A stretch of DNA of 64,000 bases from Mycobacterium nebraskense. GTDB lineage: Bacteria > Actinomycetota > Actinomycetes > Mycobacteriales > Mycobacteriaceae. Location: positions 124,001-188,000 of the forward strand of contig NZ_LQPH01000173.1 of NCBI RefSeq assembly GCF_002102255.1. The letters are read 5' to 3'. Below, in pieces: positions 36,601 to 42,695 of this stretch. The notes beneath the pieces are model-generated. The model ran no database searches and was not told where the DNA came from. It saw only the letters and a list, made by a program, of their open reading frames with translations. Every line of letters begins with the position of its first letter. Positions within the stretch are counted from its first letter, which is position 1. Made by a program: the position numbers and the translations under genes.

Positions 36601-36753
36601 GGTGAGCTGACCCAGTCCTATCCGCAGCTGTTGCACAGCTTCAGCCACCTGAACGCCGTGCGGCTGCTGCGCTCGGCCGCCCGTACTCACGAACTCGTCC
36701 TGCTGAGCTTCCTTGATCGCCACTACGCGAGCCAATTAGCGCGGGCCAAATAG
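33694..36753 (+). CDS. Full-length LanB-type lanthipeptide dehydratase
   Basis: 1019 residues. The N-terminal two-thirds is the tRNA-dependent glutamylation domain, with the NisB-like signature YLTRMCTRATPFGLFAG at 77-92, which carries conserved Arg and Thr. The C-terminal third (from about 715) is the SpaB_C glutamate-elimination domain: FFLRYADPEHHLRLRLHG near 778-795, and a His-containing LLHSFSHLNAVRLL near 979-992. Both domains lie in one chain, as in class I lanthipeptide LanB. It should dehydrate Thr and Ser to dehydrobutyrine and dehydroalanine. No LanC cyclase is encoded. It follows the exporter gene by nine bases; GGAGCT serves as the ribosome site. Confidence 0.92.
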   Translation: MIDSTSTLTPSGFFVMRAPLLPLNELDCLRADSDYWRSLIVRPEVREALHLASPGLMRCLAAGDPDERVIASVTAYLTRMCTRATPFGLFAGCSLGEVSDTTALVVDGPEGVSRHSRPDTEVLAALVERLLADPSTRPAMMVEPNSSRYQAAGAMRLIESRLREGRRTHHLVVVEDDAPLRCALDAAAGGCAVDSVVEAVAEGMGVERDEAREYVDALIEAKILTPVAEPAVTGPEPLAQLMSSLSGPDFAETSEALRWVSDELARLDAAGLGNPPEAYEVAAAQLLELAGEGDDARLIQVDLHRTGSGLTLGSDPVRLLTAGVQLLHRLSTGGEDPALTRFKQQFAARYEDREVALMEALDEEMGIGFDPSTHPAADESPLLVGLDLGGVAPQYAFTARDAALLDLVIRTRESGAASLELDAPTIARLESSSPPPLPLPDGLAVNANLLEDGVEIDCAYGPSGAQLLGRFCHGDTRLHDAVRAHLHAEEAQSPGVVFAEIIHLPEGRVGNVLARPVLRDYELVLLGRSGAPADRQLSVDELTVRLDGDRVVLYSPRLGAEVRPRLTTAHNPAWRGFGVYRFLAALQSDGVAGGLAWDWGALSGAPALPRVTSGRLVLARARWRLSANEISRVTQPDAVVGWAALTRERGLPGELLIADGDNRLYVDTASPALAAAAAKVLRGRTEAIIEEVLPTGVATGPQGRFAHELIVPFIRRGEPAPAPRLWTAPKVHRTFAPGSQWLYLKAYAGTASADRILTDTVGPVVRQLRESGVVDHWFFLRYADPEHHLRLRLHGDPAALRDRALPALTDALAPQLGDGTVWKFATDTYHREIERYGGDAGVKLAERIHAADSEAVLQVLGMLGGEDTADARWRLCLYATDRLLVDAGLDMQERRDWAKSGAAGYRPEYPNAANLDPGIGQRWRRERADITALLDDTKGHPYEAARQAFRRRSEQMAPLLAELADLSKRGELTQSYPQLLHSFSHLNAVRLLRSAARTHELVLLSFLDRHYASQLARAK

Positions 36754-36754
36754 C

Positions 36755-36792
36755 GTCACGTTTTGCCCGGTTCGTCGCTCTTACCTATGAGC
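36755..36792 (+). promoter_or_regulatory. RiPP-cluster promoter element, copy 2 (before precursor 1)
   Basis: GTCAC, 16 bases, then CGCTCTTACCTATGAGC. It begins two bases after the dehydratase stop codon and ends 49 bases before the precursor ATG. The second box is a near-palindrome (GCTC...GAGC). Confidence 0.8.
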
Positions 36793-36841
36793 ACGGTCCA
36801 AACCCGGTCCGCGCCAACACAAATCACACCAAGGAGAAACC

Positions 36842-37060
36842 ATGAACACCAACCACAAGAGGCTGGCCCTGCGCCGGCAAAGCATCCGCACCCTGACCGC
36901 CGACGAGCTGCGCATGGCCCACGGCGGCGAGGGCGGCAACGGCACCGGCACCGGTACCGGCACGGGCACGGGCACGGGCAAGACCACCAAGCACACCACG
37001 GTGCCCACCACGGGAACCCACACAGGCACCCGCACCAATCGGACGCTGACGGTGGCCTAG
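36842..37060 (+). CDS. RiPP precursor peptide 1 (Gly-Thr repeat core)
   Basis: 72 residues. The leader (1-29) reads LALRRQSIRTLTADELRMAHGG at its end: a double-glycine leader of the type seen with class I dehydratases and C39 exporters. The 43-residue core contains six consecutive Gly-Thr units, then KTTKHTTVPTTGTHTGTRT and a short tail. It has 18 Thr, no Ser and no Cys. The dehydratase can make dehydrobutyrine from Thr, but no thioether ring is possible. Ribosome site AAGGAG lies six or seven bases before the ATG. Confidence 0.88.
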   Translation: MNTNHKRLALRRQSIRTLTADELRMAHGGEGGNGTGTGTGTGTGTGKTTKHTTVPTTGTHTGTRTNRTLTVA

Positions 37061-37100
37061 CAAATCACAGTCCCGACGGCTGAGGTCGTCGCCCGAGACA

Positions 37101-37143
37101 AACTGCCCCACAACCGATTCGGCATCGGTTGTGGGGCAGTTTT
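37101..37143 (+). terminator. Strong intrinsic terminator after precursor 1
   Basis: A perfect 18-base-pair stem (arms 37101-37118 and 37124-37141) with the loop TCGGC, followed by a short T run. It ends before the promoter element of precursor 2, so the two precursor genes appear to be separate transcription units. Confidence 0.8.
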
Positions 37144-37203
37144 CGCTGTGGCGGCAAGTAACCGTCCGGTGCCGCGAGGTTTGCAGGATTCCACGGAAAA
37201 GGT

Positions 37204-37241
37204 GTCACCCTTCGAGGTCGCCGGCGCTCTTACCTATGAGC
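37204..37241 (+). promoter_or_regulatory. RiPP-cluster promoter element, copy 3 (before precursor 2)
   Basis: GTCAC, 16 bases, then CGCTCTTACCTATGAGC. The second box is identical to copy 2 over 17 bases although the bases between differ. It ends 50 bases before the precursor 2 ATG, the same distance as in precursor 1. Confidence 0.8.
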
Positions 37242-37291
37242 GGGCCCACCCGGGCTTGCCGTCAACACATCACACAAGAAGGAAAGATCAA

Positions 37292-37477
37292 ATGAGTATC
37301 AACCACGACAAAATTGCGCTGCGCCGACAGAGCATCCGCACCCTGACCGCTGACGAGCTGCGCATCGCCCACGGCGGCCGCGGCAACGGCACCGGTACCG
37401 GCACCGGCCACGGCACCGGAACGGGAACCGGAAACGGCACCGGAACGCGCACGGCGCACACCAAGACGAAGGCGTGA
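37292..37477 (+). CDS. RiPP precursor peptide 2 (Gly-Thr repeat core)
   Basis: 61 residues from the ATG after the ribosome site AAGGAAAG. The leader differs from precursor 1 mainly in the first eight residues; residues 9-29 differ only at position 25 (Ile for Met). The 32-residue core is GTGTGTGHGTGTGTGNGTGT followed by RTAHTKTKA: 11 Thr, no Ser, no Cys. The in-frame region upstream of the ATG contains the promoter element and is not coding. Confidence 0.87.
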   Translation: MSINHDKIALRRQSIRTLTADELRIAHGGRGNGTGTGTGHGTGTGTGNGTGTRTAHTKTKA

Positions 37478-37504
37478 GCTGCCCAACACACGTCAAAATC
37501 GTCG

Positions 37505-37543
37505 CCACCGCCCCATAACCATGTAACGGTTATGGGGCGGTGG
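37505..37543 (+). terminator. Hairpin after precursor 2
   Basis: A perfect 16-base-pair stem (37505-37520 with 37528-37543) with a seven-base loop. No T run follows, so it may be a terminator of the mycobacterial type without a U tract, or a 3'-end stabiliser. Confidence 0.65.
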
Positions 37544-37673
37544 TCGTACGCGTGCTCCAGGTATCGGCTGACCGGTCCCTTACCAAATGGGTAGGAAACC
37601 CTTCCCTTGCGGAAGGGGAAACTGGCTTCCTCGGTAATTACGAAATCACCTACCATCCCCGAGCATTTCAGTC

Positions 37674-38432
37674 ATGACTTTCATGACCACAGTGCCGAAG
37701 AACCGCATCATCAGCGACACGGAGCTCGCCCGGGCCGCGGCGGCCGGTGATCGCGCGGCGTTGGCCGCGATCTACAACCGCTATGCCTCCCCGCTTCACG
37801 CCTACTGCGTCGGCATGCTGCGCGATCGCCACGCGGCCTCCGACTGCGTGCAAGAGGTCTTCTGCATCGCGACGACAGAGTTGCCGAAGCTGCGTAACGC
37901 GGACAAGCTGAGGCCGTGGCTGTACGCCATCGCCCGTCGCAACGCCCTGAGGGCCCTATCCGACCGTCGCCGTGAGGCTGCCTGTGACGAGCTGCCCGAT
38001 GATGCGGCGACGGGTCCGGGTCCGTTTACGCTGACGGCCCAGAACGAACTCCGTCAACTGATCGCCCAGGCGGCCGGCGGATTGTCCGAGCGCGACCGAC
38101 ACGTGCTGGAGCTTGCCTACCGCCACGGCGTGACCGGAATCGAGCTCGCGCAAGCGCTGGGCATCAGCCATGACTCCACCAAGAAGCTCCTGCAACGGCT
38201 GCGCGACACCGTCGAACGCTCGTTGGGTGCGCTGTTGGTGGCCCGCCGCGCTCCCCAGAACGGATGCCCGCAACTCGCCGCGGACCTGTCCGGCTGGGAC
38301 CAACAGTTCACCGTCCTGATGCGGAAACGCATTGCGCGCCATATCGAGTCGTGCTCCACATGCGACGAATACCGCCGCAGTGCCCTCAATGCCGTCGCCA
38401 TGCTCGGCGGCGGGGTGCTCGACAAGCTCTAG
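37674..38432 (+). CDS. ECF-type sigma factor with C-terminal zinc-finger-like tail
   Basis: 252 residues. Region 2 (YNRYASPLHAYCVGMLRDRHAASDCVQEVF, DKLRPWLYAIARRNALR) and region 4 (LSERDRHVLELAYRHGVTGIELAQALG) are those of ECF sigma factors. The last 60 residues add a segment with HIESCSTC, the H-x3-C-x2-C motif of zinc-binding anti-sigma domains, preceded by a Cys in NGCPQLAADL. The tail may hold the factor inactive until a signal arrives (inference). It lies just downstream of the precursors and probably reads the shared promoter element. A small hairpin at 37599-37617 sits in its leader. Confidence 0.82.
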   Translation: MTFMTTVPKNRIISDTELARAAAAGDRAALAAIYNRYASPLHAYCVGMLRDRHAASDCVQEVFCIATTELPKLRNADKLRPWLYAIARRNALRALSDRRREAACDELPDDAATGPGPFTLTAQNELRQLIAQAAGGLSERDRHVLELAYRHGVTGIELAQALGISHDSTKKLLQRLRDTVERSLGALLVARRAPQNGCPQLAADLSGWDQQFTVLMRKRIARHIESCSTCDEYRRSALNAVAMLGGGVLDKL

Positions 38433-38444
38433 CCACGCGGCCGC

Positions 38445-39071
38445 TCACTTTTGCTGCGTACGACGGTCACGCAGCATGGAGCGGTTGACAGCCCCGAGCC
38501 GGATGGCCGCGTTGGCCAGCCGGACCCGGCGATCTCCATCGGTGTTGATACCGAACTTGTCGTAGAGGTGCTGCAGATGCTGCTTGACGGCTGCATCCGT
38601 AACGAATAGCTCCTGGGCCATCCGACGAACCGATGCAGGCTCGGGAAACGGGTCATCGGAGACAAATGGGCGACACAAAACCTTGAGGACCTCGAGTTCG
38701 CGCTGGGTCATCCGGGGCGGTCGCAAGATGGACTTGCCGGTTTCGGTTTCTTGATCAGCCGGTGCTTCGTCAGCCCCCCTTGTCATCCAGAAGACCAACC
38801 GTGAACTGCCGAGCCGCAATTCGTCTCCAGACCGCAGGATCCGTTCCGCAGGGATCTTTTCTCCGTTGACATAGGTGCCATTGCGGCTACCTAGATCCCG
38901 CACGGACCACGCTTGCCCGAAGTTCTCCAAGACCGCGTGTACGCGCGACACGGTCGGGTCGTGCTCGAACGACACGGCATTGGTCAAGGCCTTGCCGAGG
39001 GTCACTCGTTCACCGCTCAGCGCGACCAGCTCCCGTCCCGATGGTTTCCAGACCTCCAGATGGGAAGACAT
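38445..39071 (-). CDS. FHA-domain protein with C-terminal HTH (phosphopeptide-responsive regulator)
   Basis: 208 residues. Residues 1-95 form an FHA domain (SRVHAVLENFG and LGSRNGTYVNGEKI), which binds phosphothreonine. Residues 118-200 form a LuxR-like helix-turn-helix (MTQRELEVLKVLCRP ... AAVKQHLQHLYDKFGI). It would link a Ser/Thr kinase signal to transcription. It converges on the sigma gene, 12 bases apart. Together they are the likely regulators of the RiPP cluster, though this is by position only. Confidence 0.82.
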   Translation of the reverse strand: MSSHLEVWKPSGRELVALSGERVTLGKALTNAVSFEHDPTVSRVHAVLENFGQAWSVRDLGSRNGTYVNGEKIPAERILRSGDELRLGSSRLVFWMTRGADEAPADQETETGKSILRPPRMTQRELEVLKVLCRPFVSDDPFPEPASVRRMAQELFVTDAAVKQHLQHLYDKFGINTDGDRRVRLANAAIRLGAVNRSMLRDRRTQQK

Positions 39072-39287
39072 ACTGACCCTCCTATCAGGCCAATTCTGCC
39101 CCTGCGGCTCAGACCTTGGCCGGGATCACCGTCGATGCAGCCGGTGATCAAGTCGCCGCCCTTGCCCCGCCGATCCGGCACCAAACTTGGATGTTAGAGC
39201 GCAACACACGGCCGCGAGAAGTGTTCAGCCAAGATTACGACAGCAAATCATCCTGCGACGGTGGCCGGCGCGGGGCTGACCGTTAGC

Positions 39288-40442
39288 TCACTGGCCCTGC
39301 GCGTACCGCTTGGCGAACATCCGCCTGCGGGCAAAGGGCGACAGCACCGCCTCGTAGTGGCCGAGCAGCTCGTCACAGATGACCGGCCAGCTGCGCCCGA
39401 GCACGCTGCGCCGGGCGGCCAGTGCGTAGCGGTGGCGTTCGTCGATCAAATGGGTGACGGCCGCGGGCAGCCTCGCCTCGAATTCGTCGACGCCCAGCAA
39501 CAAGCCGGTGCGCCACGGCGTGACGAGATCACGTGGGCCGCCGGCGTCGGGGGCGATCACCGGCAACCCCGACGCCAGCGCTTCCTGCACGACTTGGCAA
39601 AACGTCTCGTGCTCGCCGGGATGCACGAAGACGTCCATGCTGGCGTACGCCGCGGCGAGTTCTTCGCCGTACAACGCGCCTGTGAAAACCGCTGTCGGCA
39701 TCGCCTTTTGCAGCTTGATCCGGTCGACACCGTCGCCGACGATGACGAGTTGTACGTCGTCTCGGACCGCCAGGGGGATCAGCCGCTCCACGTGCTTCTC
39801 GGGCGCCAAGCGGCCCACGAAGCCGACGATCGGCTTACCGTGCGGCGACCATTGCCGCCTGAGCCCCTCGTCACGCGCCGACGGCGCGAACCGCAGCACG
39901 TCGACGCCTCGGGCCCACTGGTGGACCCGCGGGAACCGATGCGCCACAAGCTCTTCCATCGTCACGCTGGAGGGCGCCAGGGTACGGTCGGCGAGGCTGT
40001 GCAGATGCCGGAACCAGGCCCACGCGGCCCGCGCGGTCATGGGAATCCCATAGCTCGCCGCGAAACCCGGTACGTCCGTTTGATATACGGCGACCGTCGG
40101 CACCCCCAGCCATCGGGCCGCCTTCACCCCGCCGTACCCCAGTAAGGCCGGGGAGGCCAAATGCACTACGTGCGGATCGAATCCGCGTAACACGCTCACC
40201 ATCCGGGGCATAGGCACGCCGAGTGGAAGCGTGGTCACCTTCGGAAACATGCGTGACGGCACCCGATGCACGCGGATTCCGTCATGGATGCGATCCGCCG
40301 GGGTGGTACCGGGAGGGCTGTCCGGGGCGATGACGAGGGCTTCGTGACCGGTCCGGCGCAGATGCTCAAGTACCCGGATCACCGAGTTGCTAACACCATT
40401 GACTTCCGGGAGGAACGATTCGGCGACGATGGCAACGCGCAC
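39288..40442 (-). CDS. mgtA: GDP-mannose-dependent alpha-mannosyltransferase
   Basis: 384 residues of the GT4 family. The N-terminal MRVAIVAESFLPEVNGVSNSV, the phosphate-binding GFVGRLAPEKHVERL and the E-x7-E motif (EHETFCQVVQEAL) are present. In M. tuberculosis the ortholog Rv0557 (MgtA, formerly PimB) adds mannose to a glucuronosyl diacylglycerol acceptor at the inner membrane face. It is the last gene of the menaquinone operon running leftward from 46047 and marks the right edge of the accessory block. Confidence 0.93.
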   Translation of the reverse strand: MRVAIVAESFLPEVNGVSNSVIRVLEHLRRTGHEALVIAPDSPPGTTPADRIHDGIRVHRVPSRMFPKVTTLPLGVPMPRMVSVLRGFDPHVVHLASPALLGYGGVKAARWLGVPTVAVYQTDVPGFAASYGIPMTARAAWAWFRHLHSLADRTLAPSSVTMEELVAHRFPRVHQWARGVDVLRFAPSARDEGLRRQWSPHGKPIVGFVGRLAPEKHVERLIPLAVRDDVQLVIVGDGVDRIKLQKAMPTAVFTGALYGEELAAAYASMDVFVHPGEHETFCQVVQEALASGLPVIAPDAGGPRDLVTPWRTGLLLGVDEFEARLPAAVTHLIDERHRYALAARRSVLGRSWPVICDELLGHYEAVLSPFARRRMFAKRYAQGQ

Positions 40443-40518
40443 GCCACTACGGTGTCAGCGCTGGCTGTCGCGAAGGTTGCCTGCGAGCATACGTCGCGCG
40501 AAATCTGCTGGTCGGACG

Positions 40519-41034
40519 CTAGGCCGGTGTGATGTCGGCCACCGCGCGACGATCCAGGAGTTTGTCCAGCAGTGCCAGTCCCATCAGCAGGACCGTCGCC
40601 GCCAGCCAGCACACCACCGCGATGGACCCCGCCGGGATGATGGCCAGCCCGGCGCTGCGGTGCTGCACGCGAACCAAATTGGGATCGTTCTTGTTGTACT
40701 CGACGTAAATCCGCATCCCCGTGGCCAGATGCGACGGGTACAGCACGCCGAGCTCCGGGCGATACGTGACCCGCTCGGGTGTCACGAATTCGATGGTGGA
40801 ACGGCGCGGCCCGGCGCTGAGCACCTCGGCCTGCGCCACCCTCATGTTGTGTTGGATCGCAAGATCGTCGCGCCAGGCGCCCGCGACCAGCAAGACCGAC
40901 TGCAACGTGACCAAGCCGGTCACGATGAGTACCGCGATGCGCGCCCAGCGCAACGCAATCCTGGGCCGGGTGTTCGGAGGTCGGTCGCTGCGGCCGTGAA
41001 TCAATATGTGCAGCACCCTTTTCGGGTAGTTCAC
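40519..41034 (-). CDS. DUF3592-type membrane protein (Rv0556-like)
   Basis: 171 residues from GTG (MNYPKRVLHILIHG), the same length as I recall for Rv0556. One TM helix lies near residues 28-48 and another near 125-150, with a soluble domain between them (TIEFVTPERVTYRPELGV, YVEYNKNDPNLVRVQ). The pattern is that of DUF3592 proteins. It starts seven bases after the menD stop, in the same operon. Function unknown. Confidence 0.85.
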   Translation of the reverse strand: MNYPKRVLHILIHGRSDRPPNTRPRIALRWARIAVLIVTGLVTLQSVLLVAGAWRDDLAIQHNMRVAQAEVLSAGPRRSTIEFVTPERVTYRPELGVLYPSHLATGMRIYVEYNKNDPNLVRVQHRSAGLAIIPAGSIAVVCWLAATVLLMGLALLDKLLDRRAVADITPA

Positions 41035-41041
41035 GAGGTCC

Positions 41042-42667
41042 TCATAGGGCCGCCTTGATGGCGGCGTGCAGCTGTCGCAGCGACGACCGGTCGGCCTTGA
41101 CCTCCAGCACCCGCATACCGGCCCCGGGTTCGTCGAGGGCCGCGCCGAGCTGGTCGACCTCGATCTGCCGGCTCTCGACGTGATAGGCGCGGCACAGCGC
41201 GCCCACGTCCACATCGTGTGGCGTTCCGAAGATCCGCGACGACACGTCGGAGAACCGCGGGTCGCCTTGCTCGAGCAGTTCGAAGATGCCGCCGCCGTTA
41301 TCGTTGGAGACCACGATGGTCAGCCGGCGCGGTGTCGGCTCGGTGGGGCCGATCAGCAGCCCGGAGCTGTCGTGGACGAACGTCAGGTCGCCGATCAGCG
41401 CGACGGTGCGTCCCTCGTAGGCGAGAGCGGCCCCGATCGCGGTGGAGACGGTGCCGTCGATGCCGGCGACCCCGCGGTTGGAGCGGACTCCGATGCCATG
41501 GGTGTCCAGGCCGACCAGCGCCGCGTCGCGGACCGGGTTGGACGCCCCGAGCACCAGCTGGTCTCCCGGCCGCAGCGCGTCGGCAACGGCCGCCGCGACG
41601 TGCAGACCGGTGGTGAGCGGGTGCGCCTTGAGTTGGCCGCGCACCGCTTCGTTCGCGTGCCGGTTGATCTCCGCGCAGCGCTTCAGCCAGGCCGGATTCG
41701 GGGCCCCAGTGGTGACCGCCCGGGTGCCGGTGGCCTGGGAGTTACCCGAGACGTCCGGCCAGCGCGGTCCGGTGGTCAGCGCGTAGACCGGCAACTGTGG
41801 GTCGGCCAGCAGCGCCGACACCGGACGGTGCAAGGTCGGGCGGCCGAGCATGATCACCTGCTTGGGGCGCAGCAGCGGCAGGGCGAGCGGGTGCAGCGGG
41901 TTGGCCGGGGCTGGTGCCGTCGGCTCGGCGACGGTCGGCAACTCCGCGAGGTTGGGTTGCGCGCCCGCGCCGTGTCCGGCGATGACGACCGTGTCGGGCG
42001 ACAGGTCGATGTCCAGCGGCTGGTCGAACGTGACCGGCGGCGTGTAGGTCCACGGCCGTCCGCCGGGCCGTCCCTGCGGAATCACGATGCCGTGGGGCTC
42101 GGGATCCGGCACCAGGGGTTCGCGCAGCGGGATGTCGAACTGGACGGGCCCGGCGTTGGCGGTGCGAGATCCCGTGGCGGCGGCCAAGACTCGGCAGGTG
42201 GCCGATCGCCAGGTGGCGTTGAGGGCGTCCAGCCGTTCGGGGGCATCCTCGGCCAGGCCCAGGCTGATGTTGGCGCGGACCTGGGTGCCGAAGTAGCCCA
42301 GCTGCTCCATGGTCTGGTTGGCCCCCGTGCCCAGCATTTCGTAGGGCCGGTTCGCCGACAGCACGATCAGCGGCACCCGCGCGTAGTTGGCCTCCACCAC
42401 GGCCGGCCCGAGGTTGGCCACCGCGGTGCCCGACGTCATCGCGACACACACCGGAGCGCCCGCTGCGATCGCCAGTCCGATGGCCAGGTAGCCGGCGGTG
42501 CGCTCGTCGATGCGGACGTGCAGCCGGATCCGGCCGGACCGGTCGGCGTCCTGCAGCGCGAACGCGAGCGGCGCGTTTCGCGACCCGGGGCACAGCACCA
42601 CGTCACGGACGCCGCCGCGAATCAGCTCGTCAACGACGACGCGGGCCTGTGTCGTCGAGGGGTTCAC
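41042..42667 (-). CDS. menD: 2-succinyl-5-enolpyruvyl-6-hydroxy-3-cyclohexene-1-carboxylate synthase
   Basis: 541 residues, thiamin diphosphate-dependent. The N-terminal VVLCPGSRNAPLAFAL, mid-protein LANRPYEMLGTGANQT-like region and C-terminal GDLTFVHDSSGLLIGP (ThDP/Mg site) are MenD signatures. It joins isochorismate and 2-oxoglutarate in menaquinone synthesis. Cotranscribed with bpoC and menC upstream. Ortholog of Rv0555. Confidence 0.95.
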   Translation of the reverse strand: MNPSTTQARVVVDELIRGGVRDVVLCPGSRNAPLAFALQDADRSGRIRLHVRIDERTAGYLAIGLAIAAGAPVCVAMTSGTAVANLGPAVVEANYARVPLIVLSANRPYEMLGTGANQTMEQLGYFGTQVRANISLGLAEDAPERLDALNATWRSATCRVLAAATGSRTANAGPVQFDIPLREPLVPDPEPHGIVIPQGRPGGRPWTYTPPVTFDQPLDIDLSPDTVVIAGHGAGAQPNLAELPTVAEPTAPAPANPLHPLALPLLRPKQVIMLGRPTLHRPVSALLADPQLPVYALTTGPRWPDVSGNSQATGTRAVTTGAPNPAWLKRCAEINRHANEAVRGQLKAHPLTTGLHVAAAVADALRPGDQLVLGASNPVRDAALVGLDTHGIGVRSNRGVAGIDGTVSTAIGAALAYEGRTVALIGDLTFVHDSSGLLIGPTEPTPRRLTIVVSNDNGGGIFELLEQGDPRFSDVSSRIFGTPHDVDVGALCRAYHVESRQIEVDQLGAALDEPGAGMRVLEVKADRSSLRQLHAAIKAAL

Positions 42668-42695
42668 CAGTACAGCCTGTCACAACCCGCCGGAC

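Noticed and set aside
36842..37477. Calling the product a lanthipeptide
   Set aside because: Neither core has Cys and no LanC is encoded, so lanthionine rings cannot form from these peptides.
37554..37590. A possible fourth copy of the RiPP promoter element before the sigma gene
   Set aside because: CTTACC is present but the GTCAC box at the right distance is not (GCTCC), so the match is no better than chance.
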